From positions 2,232,001-2,296,000 of the forward strand of contig NZ_VOQS01000003.1 of assembly GCF_007995085.1 (NCBI RefSeq): a stretch of DNA of 64,000 nt. The letters are read 5' to 3'. The notes under the pieces were generated by a model that was not told the DNA's origin, did not search any database, and worked only from the letters and a program-made list of their open reading frames with translations. Of the stretch, positions 44,265 to 52,511 are shown one piece after another (the first letter of the stretch is position 1; every line of letters begins with the position of its first letter). The DNA is from Paraburkholderia azotifigens. Its GTDB lineage: Bacteria; Pseudomonadota; Gammaproteobacteria; Burkholderiales; Burkholderiaceae. The translations under genes were made by a program, and so were the position numbers.

Positions 44265-45290
44265 ATGAAGCTGAAATTTGCCATCGCGCTTTGTGTCGCG
44301 TTCGAGCTTGGCTGCGGTTCTGTCGCGGCCGTGGCCAAGGATGTACCTGAAAAGCCCGAACTTCACATTGCGGCGGCCTCCGTCGGCATCACCTATCTGC
44401 CCATGCTCGTCGCCATGCAACGCGGCTACTTCAAGGACGAAGGGCTGGACGTGCACGTCGCTGCCTTCTCGGGCGGTTCCAAGACATTAGAGGCGTTGTT
44501 GGGCGGGAGCTCCGACATGGTAGCGGGCGCCTATTCAAACACCATCACGATGGCGACCAAGGGGCAGCACCTCGTGACGATCGCAGCGCAGGTCAATTGT
44601 CCAGGCTGGATCTTCGGCGTGTCGCAGAAGCGCCAGGCCGAAGTCAAGTCGACGAAGGACCTGAAGGGGATGCGGATCGGCGTGAGTGCGCCGGGCTCCA
44701 GCACACATATGGCACTGAACTACATTCTCCACAAGGCGGGGCTTCAGCCCTCGGACGTATCCATCATCGGTGTTGGTCAGGCTGCGGGAGCCGTAGCGGC
44801 AGTGAGGGCGGGCCAGATCGACGCGCTGATCGTCAATGATCCGAGCGCCACAATCCTGATGAAAGACGGCAGCCTCAAACCGTTGGAGAACATGCGTACC
44901 GCAGAGGGTAACGTCAAGGTGTTCGGGTCGGATTATCCGGAGTCGAGCCTGTTTGCGACTCAGGATTTCATCAATAAAAATCCGAAGACGGTACAGGCGG
45001 TCGCCAATGCAATAGTGCGCGCGGAGAAGTGGATCGCCAAAGCCACGCCCCAGCAAGTCGCGGACAATGTGCCGCCTGAGTACCTGGGCGAGAACAAGGC
45101 ATTGTATGCAGATGCCTTCACAAATAGCCGCCGGTGCATCGCACAGAACGGGGAGATTACGGCCAAAGGCGCACAGACCGTGCGTGATGTGCTGTCGGCG
45201 TTCGACCCGACCGTGGCGGCGGCCAAAATCGATCTCACCTCGACCTATGACAACCGGTTTGTCGAGAAAGCGGCGGAGATCCAGCCATGA
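44265..45290 (+). CDS. ABC transporter binding protein, NMT1/SsuA type (first paralogue)
   Basis: A 341-residue periplasmic binding protein. The signal peptide MKLKFAIALCVAFELGCGSV ends near VAA-VAK. Mature motifs ITYLPMLVAMQRGYFKDEGL and GGSSDMVAGAYSNTITMATK, then GMRIGVSAPGSSTHMALNYI, are typical of the NMT1/THI5-like, SsuA/TauA/NrtA family that delivers organic anions, sulfonates or pyrimidine precursors. GGGAGGAG precedes ATG 44265. Its stop overlaps the ATPase start (ATGA). A second, clearly homologous binding protein lies at 48629 in the same operon. The two share the FPYLP/ITYLP, GG(S/A)(S/K) and TYDNRFVE segments. Confidence 0.9.
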   Translation: MKLKFAIALCVAFELGCGSVAAVAKDVPEKPELHIAAASVGITYLPMLVAMQRGYFKDEGLDVHVAAFSGGSKTLEALLGGSSDMVAGAYSNTITMATKGQHLVTIAAQVNCPGWIFGVSQKRQAEVKSTKDLKGMRIGVSAPGSSTHMALNYILHKAGLQPSDVSIIGVGQAAGAVAAVRAGQIDALIVNDPSATILMKDGSLKPLENMRTAEGNVKVFGSDYPESSLFATQDFINKNPKTVQAVANAIVRAEKWIAKATPQQVADNVPPEYLGENKALYADAFTNSRRCIAQNGEITAKGAQTVRDVLSAFDPTVAAAKIDLTSTYDNRFVEKAAEIQP

Positions 45291-46141
45291 GCACTGCGCC
45301 ATGCAATATCGTCCTTGATCGTGGCCAGACTGCACTGCGCGAGGCTCTGCGCTTTGACAACGTAACCTGCACCTTCGCCGGCAATGGCAAGAACGCTCAG
45401 ACCTACACGGCCGTTTCGGGCGGCAATCTGGCGATCGGCGACGGAGAGTTCGTCTCAATAGTCGGACCTACGGGGTGTGGCAAGTCCACGTTGCTGAATG
45501 TGGCGGCCGGGCTCACCCGGCCATCGTCGGGCTGCTTGAGCGTGTTCGGCGAGAAACTGACCAATGGCCTGAACAAGCAGGCTGCCTACCTGTTCCAGGT
45601 CGACGCACTCATGCCCTGGAAGACGGCCGAAGAGAACATCGCCATGGGCCTCATCTTCCGTGGCACGCCCCACGATGAGGCGCTGAAGGTGGCGCGCGAG
45701 TGGCTTGAGCGGGTGGGTTTGCACGGCCACGGCAAAAAGTATCCACACCAGATGTCGGGCGGCATGCGCAAGCGTGCCGGCCTGGCGCAAGCACTGGCGC
45801 TGAATCCTCGCATCATCCTGATGGACGAGCCCTTCAGTGCGCTGGACATCCAGACCAGGCACCTGATGGAAAACGAGCTACTGCGGCTGTGGTCACACGA
45901 CCGCAAGTCTGTGATGTTCGTGACTCACGATCTCGAAGAGGCTATTTCCTTGTCGGACCGTGTCATCGTGCTGTCGGCAGGACCCGGTACACGGCCTATC
46001 GCGGAGTTTGAAATCGACCTTGTGCGTCCACGCGAAATGTCAGAAATCCGTATGACGCAGCGTTTCCTGCAACTGCACACCCAGATCTGGGACGTGCTTC
46101 GAGGGGAGGTTCTGAAAAGCTATGCGCGCAATCGTGTTTGA
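45287..46141 (+). CDS. ABC transporter ATPase (SsuB/TauB type)
   Basis: A 284-residue nucleotide-binding subunit. Walker A is GPTGCGKST (about residues 59-67), the signature is MSGGMRKRAGLAQAL, Walker B is RIILMDEPFSALD and the switch histidine is in FVTHDLEEAISLSDRVIVL. The QVDALMPWKTAEENIAMGL segment is typical of nitrate/sulfonate/taurine importers. It overlaps the binding protein by 4 bp and the permease by 20 bp, so the three subunits are coupled in translation. It energises import of the operon's substrate. Confidence 0.93.
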   Translation: MSTAPCNIVLDRGQTALREALRFDNVTCTFAGNGKNAQTYTAVSGGNLAIGDGEFVSIVGPTGCGKSTLLNVAAGLTRPSSGCLSVFGEKLTNGLNKQAAYLFQVDALMPWKTAEENIAMGLIFRGTPHDEALKVAREWLERVGLHGHGKKYPHQMSGGMRKRAGLAQALALNPRIILMDEPFSALDIQTRHLMENELLRLWSHDRKSVMFVTHDLEEAISLSDRVIVLSAGPGTRPIAEFEIDLVRPREMSEIRMTQRFLQLHTQIWDVLRGEVLKSYARNRV

Positions 46142-46928
46142 CCCAAACAATCGCGTTGCTGTTCTTGTCACGCGGCTCGCACTCCTGTTCGGCGTTCTGT
46201 TCCTGTGGTGGATCTGCACCAGTCAGAAATGGTTGTCGCCTTTTTTCTTCGGCGATCCGTTGGGCGTTGCGCATCGCATCGTCGAATGGACTGTGACCGG
46301 CTCGGTGTTTCGCCACCTGTACACAACGCTGCTCGAAACCATGCTGGCGTTCGCGATCGGTACGGCGTCCGGGCTAGCTTGCGGTCTATGGCTCGCGCTC
46401 AATCCGTTCCTCGCGGTCGTGTTCGATCCATTTATAAAGGCCATGAATTCCATGCCGCGACTGATCTTTGCACCGATCTTCGCGCTTTGGTTTGGCCTCG
46501 GCATCTGGTCCAAGGTGGCGCTGGGCGTGACGCTCGTCTTCTTCGTTGTCTTCTTTAACGTCTTCCAGGGTGTGCGCGAGGTCAGCCCTGCGGTGTTGTC
46601 CAACACCCGGATGCTGGGCGCCAATGCGCGTCAGCTAATGCGGCACGTGTATCTCCCTTCGGCGACGAGCTGGGTGTTCTCGAGCTTGCACAACGCGATC
46701 GGCATCGCGTTCGTTGGAAGCGTGGTCGGTGAGTATCTAGGCTCGGAGAAGGGCGTAGGGTATCTGATTCTGCTGGCAGAGGGCGTGTTCGACATCAACT
46801 CGGTTATCGCGGGCATTCTGGTGTTGACCTTATTTGCACTGTTGCTCGATACAGCGGTATCCGTCGTCGAGGACTACCTTCTGCGCTGGCGTCCTGTCGC
46901 CGGGCAGACCGTGGCCGCGAGCGCATGA
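46122..46928 (+). CDS. ABC transporter permease (SsuC/TauC type)
   Basis: A 268-residue membrane subunit with about six helices (LALLFGVLFLWWICTSQKWL at the start). The EAA coupling loop is recognisable in NTRMLGANARQLMRHVYLPS. Only one permease is encoded, so it should act as a homodimer as usual for this family. It overlaps the ATPase gene by 20 bp. Together with the ATPase and either of two binding proteins it forms the importer of the operon. Confidence 0.92.
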   Translation: MRAIVFDPNNRVAVLVTRLALLFGVLFLWWICTSQKWLSPFFFGDPLGVAHRIVEWTVTGSVFRHLYTTLLETMLAFAIGTASGLACGLWLALNPFLAVVFDPFIKAMNSMPRLIFAPIFALWFGLGIWSKVALGVTLVFFVVFFNVFQGVREVSPAVLSNTRMLGANARQLMRHVYLPSATSWVFSSLHNAIGIAFVGSVVGEYLGSEKGVGYLILLAEGVFDINSVIAGILVLTLFALLLDTAVSVVEDYLLRWRPVAGQTVAASA

Positions 46929-46971
46929 GCATGTGTGCCGCGATCGACACATCAAAGTTAAGGAAATTATC

Positions 46972-47727
46972 TTGCAGACCAACGCAATCAATCTGAACGA
47001 CCGCATCGCTGTTGTGACCGGCGGCGCGCAAGGCATCGGCCTGGAGGTCGGCCGCCGGCTGCTGGCCTCCGGCGCGCGGCTCGTGATCTGGGATATCAAT
47101 GCCGCAGGCCTGGAGCGGGCCCGTACAGAACTGGGACACGCCGATATTCACGTCGAACGTGTTGATATCGCCGACTATGCCAGCGTCGAAGCTGCTGTCT
47201 CGGGTACGCTGAAAGTCGCCGGACGCATCGATATCCTGATCAATAACGCGGCGATCGTTGGCCCCAATGCGACCTTGGCCGAGTATCCCATCGACGTCTG
47301 GAAGCAGGTGATCGACATCGACGTCAACGGCACTTTCCACTGCTGTCGCGCTGTGGTACCCGTGATGATCGGGCAGAACTACGGTCGCATCGTTAATCTG
47401 GCCTCCGTCGCCGGCAAGGAAGGTAACCCCAACGCCGCAGCGTACAGTTCAGCCAAGGCTGCTGTCATTGCCATGACCAAGTCGCTCGGAAAGGAGCTGG
47501 CGAGCCACGATATCGCGGTCAACTGCGTCACGCCCGCAGTGGCGCGTACGCCCGGCGCGATGGAACAATCACCTGAGCATATCCGCTACATGCTGGGCAA
47601 GATTCCGCGTGGTCGTTTCCTCGAACTCAATGAAGCAGCCGCAATGATCGCCTGGCTTGTCAGTGAAGAGAATTCATTTACCACAGCCTCGGTTTTTGAT
47701 CTGTCTGGTGGCCGGGCTACCTATTGA
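46972..47727 (+). CDS. Short-chain dehydrogenase (2-keto-3-deoxy-fuconate dehydrogenase-like)
   Basis: A 251-residue classical SDR. The cofactor motif is VVTGGAQGIGLEVGRRL with an aspartate after beta-2 (VIWDINAAG), favouring NAD. NNAAIVGPN, the catalytic serine in NLASVAGKEG and YSSAKAAVIAMTKSLGKEL (YxxxK) are intact. The start is TTG 46972, supported by AAGGAAA 9 nt upstream; no ATG fits. The pairing with the next gene, an FAH hydrolase, resembles L-fucose/L-rhamnose non-phosphorylated pathways, in which an SDR makes the 2,4-diketo acid that FAH cleaves. A role on another hydroxy acid is equally possible. Confidence 0.9.
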   Translation: MQTNAINLNDRIAVVTGGAQGIGLEVGRRLLASGARLVIWDINAAGLERARTELGHADIHVERVDIADYASVEAAVSGTLKVAGRIDILINNAAIVGPNATLAEYPIDVWKQVIDIDVNGTFHCCRAVVPVMIGQNYGRIVNLASVAGKEGNPNAAAYSSAKAAVIAMTKSLGKELASHDIAVNCVTPAVARTPGAMEQSPEHIRYMLGKIPRGRFLELNEAAAMIAWLVSEENSFTTASVFDLSGGRATY

Positions 47728-47741
47728 AGGGAACTTGAACA

Positions 47742-48584
47742 ATGAAGCTGTTACGCTACGGTCCGCCCGGCGAGGAGAAGCCGGGCCTGCTCGACACCGA
47801 TGGAAACTTGCGGGATTTGTCAGGCCATGTGACCGACATCGCCGGCGACGTGCTGCTGCCCGACGGTTTGGCCCGCCTGAAAGCACTCGACGTCACTTCG
47901 CTGCCGCGCGTGGAAGGCAATCCGCGCCTGGGCCCGTGCGTGGGCGGTGCGCGAAAATTCATCTGCATCGGGCTGAACTACTCCGACCATGCCGCCGAGA
48001 CAGGCGCCGCGATACCGCCGGAGCCCATCGTGTTTATGAAGGCTACCAGCGCGATCGTAGGTCCGAACGATGCCATTGAGATCCCGCGCAACGCTCTCAA
48101 GACGGACTGGGAGGTCGAACTGGGTGTCGTCATCGGCAAGACGGCAAAGTACGTGAGCGAGAGCGATGCGATGGATCATGTGGCCGGCTACTGCGTGATC
48201 AATGACGTTTCTGAGCGCGCGTTTCAGGCAGAGCGTCAGGGGCAATGGACCAAGGGCAAGTCGGCCGACACCTTTGGTCCGACGGGCCCGTGGCTAGTGA
48301 CTTCAGACCAAGTGCATAATCCGCAAGCATTACCCATGTGGCTGGAGGTTAATGGCCATCGCTACCAGAACGGTAATACGGCCACCATGATTTACGGCGT
48401 GCGTTACCTTGTAGCCTACCTGTCGCAGTTCATGTCGCTGCAGCCGGGCGACATCATATCCACCGGCACGCCGCCGGGTGTGGGGTTGGGGCAGAAGCCA
48501 CCCGTCTACCTGAAACCGGGTGACGTGGTGACGCTTGGCATCGAAGGCTTGGGGCAGCAACGCCAGAACGTCCTGCAGGGCTAG
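47742..48584 (+). CDS. FAH-family hydrolase (2,4-diketo-3-deoxy acid hydrolase-like)
   Basis: A 280-residue fumarylacetoacetate hydrolase-fold enzyme. The N-terminus MKLLRYGPPGEEKPGLLD is characteristic of the group including 2,4-diketo-3-deoxy-L-fuconate hydrolase and of proteins labelled ureidoglycolate lyase. The metal-binding core is present: FICIGLNYSDHAAETGA, DWEVELGVVIGK, VINDVSERAFQAE and GDIISTGTPPGVGLG. The enzyme should cleave a C-C bond of a beta-diketo acid, releasing pyruvate or another acid. Maleylpyruvate hydrolases also belong to this fold. It starts 14 bp after the SDR and is followed by the second binding protein. Confidence 0.92.
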   Translation: MKLLRYGPPGEEKPGLLDTDGNLRDLSGHVTDIAGDVLLPDGLARLKALDVTSLPRVEGNPRLGPCVGGARKFICIGLNYSDHAAETGAAIPPEPIVFMKATSAIVGPNDAIEIPRNALKTDWEVELGVVIGKTAKYVSESDAMDHVAGYCVINDVSERAFQAERQGQWTKGKSADTFGPTGPWLVTSDQVHNPQALPMWLEVNGHRYQNGNTATMIYGVRYLVAYLSQFMSLQPGDIISTGTPPGVGLGQKPPVYLKPGDVVTLGIEGLGQQRQNVLQG

Positions 48585-48628
48585 ATATGCGCGGCCGAAC
48601 CGGTCTGGACAACAAGGAGACAATCATC

Positions 48629-49654
48629 GTGATAACGATCAGGCGCCTGCTGTTGCCAGTACTGGCCGCTTGCGCGGCCTTACTGAGCCAGTCGGGCGCG
48701 AGCGCCGCGTCTGCGCCAGAGAAGCCGAAGCTCAGCCTTGCTGCTGCGGGCGTGGGCTTCCCCTATCTTCCGTTCGTCATTGCGGAAAGTCGGGGATACT
48801 TCAAGCAGGCTGGACTGGATGTCGAGATTGGCGTGTTCAGCGGCGGTGCCAAGGCTCTCCAGGCGATGTTAGGCGGCAGCGCCGATATCGTCGCGGGCGC
48901 TTATTCCAACACGATCACAATGGCGGCGAAGGGGCAGAAGCTGGTGTCGTTCGTGACCCTGGCCTCGTGTCCGGGCTGGGTATTTGGTGTGACCCGCGCC
49001 AGCCACGACAAGGTGAAGACGTATGCAGACCTCAAGGGAAAACGCATCGGAGTAAGCTCACCCGGTTCCAGCTTCCACATGGGCGTCAACTATCTGCTAA
49101 ACAGGGCCGGCCTCAAACCGGGTGATGTCTCGATCATTGGCGTTGGTTCTTCTGCTGGTGCGATTGCCGCAGCACGCAGCGGGCAGATTGATGCATTGAT
49201 GAGCAACGACCCGGTCGCAACCGTACTGCAGGGCAGTGGCGACCTTTTTCCTCTGGCTGTGATGCGTGATCCGGCCGGGACTCGCGCGACGCTGGGCGGC
49301 GACTATCCGGAAGCTTCCGTCTACACCACCAGGGAATTCGCGGCCAGGTATCCGAATACCGTGCAAGCAGTCACGAATGCCATCCGGGAGGCCGAGCGCT
49401 GGATGGCGCATGCGACGCCCGAGCAGGTCGCCGCCGCAGTGCCGCCGCAATACGCGCTGGCCGACAAGGATGTGTTCGCCCGAGCCTACGGCAACATGCA
49501 GAACTGTATTTCGCGCGACGGCCTGATGACGGACGCCGCCGCGCACACCGTACGCGATGTGCTCGCCGCCTTCGATCCCGACATCGGCAAGGCCTCAATC
49601 GACCTGAAAGCCACCTACGACAACCGCTTCGTCGAGAATGCCAACAAGCACTGA
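48629..49654 (+). CDS. ABC transporter binding protein, NMT1/SsuA type (second paralogue)
   Basis: A 341-residue paralogue of the protein at 44265, identical in length. The signal peptide runs from the GTG start through LLPVLAACAALLSQSGASA. Matching landmarks are VGFPYLPFVIAESRGYFKQ, GGSADIVAGAYSNTITMAAK, GKRIGVSSPGSSFHMGVNYL and TYDNRFVENANKH. GTG 48629 has AAGGAGA 9 nt upstream. The pair suggests that one permease/ATPase serves two related ligands, or that tandem duplication is recent on the operon time-scale. It sits between the FAH and lactonase genes rather than beside the transporter. Confidence 0.9.
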   Translation: MITIRRLLLPVLAACAALLSQSGASAASAPEKPKLSLAAAGVGFPYLPFVIAESRGYFKQAGLDVEIGVFSGGAKALQAMLGGSADIVAGAYSNTITMAAKGQKLVSFVTLASCPGWVFGVTRASHDKVKTYADLKGKRIGVSSPGSSFHMGVNYLLNRAGLKPGDVSIIGVGSSAGAIAAARSGQIDALMSNDPVATVLQGSGDLFPLAVMRDPAGTRATLGGDYPEASVYTTREFAARYPNTVQAVTNAIREAERWMAHATPEQVAAAVPPQYALADKDVFARAYGNMQNCISRDGLMTDAAAHTVRDVLAAFDPDIGKASIDLKATYDNRFVENANKH

Positions 49655-49672
49655 CTTGCGAGGAATTCAATA

Positions 49673-50595
49673 ATGGAGAACTGCGTCCGCATCCTGGCGG
49701 AAGGGTTGAAGTTTCCCGAAGGGCCCGTGGCGATGGCCGATGGCTCAATCGTCCTGGTCGAAATCGAGCGCGAGACCATCAGCCGCGTGACGCCGGACGG
49801 CACGGTCAGCGTATTGAAGGAGGTGGGTGGCGGGCCCAACGGGTTGGCCATGGGGCCGGATGGAGCTTTCTACATCTGCAATAACGGAGGTTTCCTGTTC
49901 CGTACCGTTGCCGGTCTGAATCGCACCAGACCAGGCGTGCACCCGCGTTATACCAGCGGGCGCATCGAGCGTTTCGACCCACACACGGGGGACCTGAAGA
50001 CTTTGTACGACCACTGTGGTGAATACCCTCTATGTGGTCCCAACGACATCGTCTTTGACCACGACGGCGGCTTCTACTTCACCGACTTCGGCAAGAACCG
50101 GTTGCGCGAGCGTGATCATGCAGGTCTCTATTACGGGCGAGCCGACGGATCAATGATCGTTGAAGTAGCCTATCCGCTCACAACGGCCAACGGGTTGGTC
50201 TGTCGCCAGACGATAGTGTTGTGTATGTGGCGGAGACCGAAACCGCGCGCTTGTGGGCATTCGATCTTGAGGCGCCAGGCAGGGCGCGCAAGCATCCTTA
50301 TCCGTCTCCGCACGGCGGTCGCCTGATTTGCGGGCTACCGGGCTACCAACGCTTTGACAGTCTCGCCGTGGACGCAGAGGGAAATGTCTGTGTGGCCACG
50401 CTGGTCACGGGTTGCATCACGGTGGTTGCGCCCTCTGGTGAGGTACTGCGCCAGGTGACGGTACCAGATGGCATGGTGACCAACATCTGTTTTGGTGGTG
50501 CCGACATGAAGACTGCTTACCTTACGCTCTCAGGTACAGGGCGCCTGGGGACCTTGGCCTGGCCGCAAGCGGGATTGACACTGGCTTATTCCTGA
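49673..50595 (+). pseudogene. SMP-30/gluconolactonase family protein, interrupted by a frameshift
   Basis: Two overlapping frames together make a complete six-bladed propeller lactonase of about 307 residues. The first frame carries LKFPEGPVAMADGSIVLVEI, GGGPNGLAMGPDG and LCGPNDIVFDHDGGFYFTDF. The second carries YVAETETARLWAFDLEAPG and RFDSLAVDAEGNVCVATL with the catalytic aspartate. The frame breaks at 50192-50194: the GGG before TTGG lacks one G needed to continue TANGVGLSPDDS. Either the gene is recently inactivated, the frame is restored by slippage in the G run, or the sequence has an error. The intact enzyme would hydrolyse a sugar-acid or similar lactone. It ends 10 bp inside the convergent LysR gene. 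Confidence 0.85.
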
Positions 50596-51482
50596 CTGCT
50601 ACGTGCAAGCAGGTGCTTGAGAAAGAGTTGAACTGGTGCGGGGAGCGTCTCGGCCTCGCGCACACAGATCTTCCAGTGTCGTTCGGCCCAGACCTCGTCA
50701 AGCTGCACGGCGACCAGTGGCCCCGAACTCACGTAGCGGTGGGCATGATGTTCAGGTACCAGCCCTATGCCAAGCCGCGCTTCGACCATGCTGCGTACGG
50801 GTTCAAAGCCATTTACCCGGATCGACAGCTTGAGCGGGTGGTCCAGGTCTGCTGCCGCGCGCAAGACCAGCGAATTCAGATAACTGCCAGCTTGTGGTCC
50901 CACCAGTGGGTACTCGGCCATCTCGCGAAATTTCACCTTGTCTGCACGGCTGAGTGGGTGATCAGGCGGCATGATCACCACCAGCCGGTCACTGTGATAG
51001 GGAAATACCTGCAGGCCGGCAGTCACCGTCGTGCCGCCGAACACGCCAATGTCAGCTGTGTTCTCCGCGACTGCGCGGACCACGGCTGGGCTCAAACTTT
51101 CCTGCAGGTCGATGCGTAGTCCCGGGTGCAGTGCCAGGAAGTCGCGAATGTCGTTGGCAATGTACTGGACGATGGTCGAGAGGCTCGCATGTAGCCGGAT
51201 CTGTCCGCGCACGCCTTCGGCGTGGTCGAGCAGTTCACTTTCCATTTGTTTGACATCGCGCAGCAGCACGCGGGCGTGCTGCAAGAGGGCGGTAGCGGCG
51301 ATCGTCAGTTCGAGCCCCTTGTTGCTTCGCACAAAGAGGGCGGTCTTGAGGGTGTCCTCAAGATGAGACATTCGCTTGCTGAGCGCAGAAGGCGCGATGT
51401 TTTCGGCTTCCGCCGCACGGGCAATACTGCCGTGCTCGCAGACAGCAACGAACAGCTTCAGCGACTGGAAATCGAAACGCAT
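50586..51482 (-). CDS. LysR-type regulator of catabolic block 1
   Basis: A 298-residue LTTR. The HTH is in FDFQSLKLFVAVCEHGSIAR plus APSALSKRMSHLEDTL. The effector domain contains GQIRLHASLSTIVQYIANDI and LVPEHHAHRYVSSG. The group resembles regulators of organic-acid and tartrate-type pathways but the effector is unknown. ATG 51482 has GGAGAC upstream; an earlier in-frame start at 51548 is less likely. It is convergent with, and overlaps, the lactonase gene, so it is well placed to be the operon's local regulator although the operon promoter is 10 kb away. Confidence 0.9.
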   Translation of the reverse strand: MRFDFQSLKLFVAVCEHGSIARAAEAENIAPSALSKRMSHLEDTLKTALFVRSNKGLELTIAATALLQHARVLLRDVKQMESELLDHAEGVRGQIRLHASLSTIVQYIANDIRDFLALHPGLRIDLQESLSPAVVRAVAENTADIGVFGGTTVTAGLQVFPYHSDRLVVIMPPDHPLSRADKVKFREMAEYPLVGPQAGSYLNSLVLRAAADLDHPLKLSIRVNGFEPVRSMVEARLGIGLVPEHHAHRYVSSGPLVAVQLDEVWAERHWKICVREAETLPAPVQLFLKHLLARSSQE

Positions 51483-52511
51483 TGAGTCTCCGGAAGCGCG
51501 GTCTTCTCGCCGCGCCGTACTTTCTCGTGGCGGAAAGAGAGTATGCACGTGGGCGGTCGCGAGTGCAAAAATTTAGCCGCTCGCTCTATACGCGCCTCTA
51601 AGCCGCCAGCGTCTATTTGCGTGGACCGGGCGGGACGGGCGAGGGGAGCTACGTCCGCCAGCGGCATACGGATTCCTGGCCAGATGATGAGCTACAGCGG
51701 TTCCGATACGACATGGGCGGTGGTGAGTGCCCGCACGGGGCATGACAGCACGGTTGCGTGGCTGTCCATCCGAAAGACGGGCAAGGACCGTCGCCGGCAG
51801 TATGGTTCAAACCTCGTGATGAGCGCAACGCCGTGAGTTCGCTGCAGAATTCGCCCGAATTGCCTGTCGTCGGGCAGACGGTACTGATGGTCCGCATTAG
51901 CTCAGCGCTTAGCCCGTTGAAATGCCAACGGTGGATGAGCAGACGTCGGAGAACGTGTCAGTGACCTTCCGATCTACGAGTGCTTGCATGCCGCGGCAGC
52001 CAGACGTATTGAATGTTCCTCTGCTTTTTAAACGGTCACAGTTTCAAAGGGACTAACGGCGATCCTCGAAAGCGGCGCGGGTTTTGGCCGACGCAGGGTC
52101 GTGACACTTCCGTCAGAAAGGAAGTACGCACGTATCAGCGAGCCCATATCAGCTCTCTGTATATCAGGCCCTGTAACGAAAGCGCAGTTTCCGCGTCGGC
52201 GTCGGACGGCGCCAGATTCAATCTGGGTGTGCCAGTTAGAAATACGAAGCAGAAACCGGATTGTTTAGATGTCCACGAGCAGTTGCTCAACGTCTGGCCG
52301 GTATGGCTAAAGCAGGAGAGGGGGAAACAATAAACGTCAGTTCGTTGCGTGTCGTATGCTTTCGACGGAGCACGTGTCGCGATAGCAATTGCTCCGCTGG
52401 ATATCAAGCGAACCGCTCAGGCGGATAGCCACTCGCCATCAGCCAGACGGAATCACAAACCATAGTCAGGTTAGCGCTCCTCAGTGCGGCGACATACGTC
52501 GCCGCTTCACA
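51483..52511. other. Gene-poor kilobase between LysR and porin
   Basis: No open frame here carries a recognised domain, a convincing ribosome site or normal codon use. Short frames occur on both strands and may be remnants of decayed genes. Base composition is lower in GC than in the flanking operons. I see no transposase motif, inverted terminal repeats or RNA gene. The left part should contain the LysR promoter. Confidence 0.45.
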
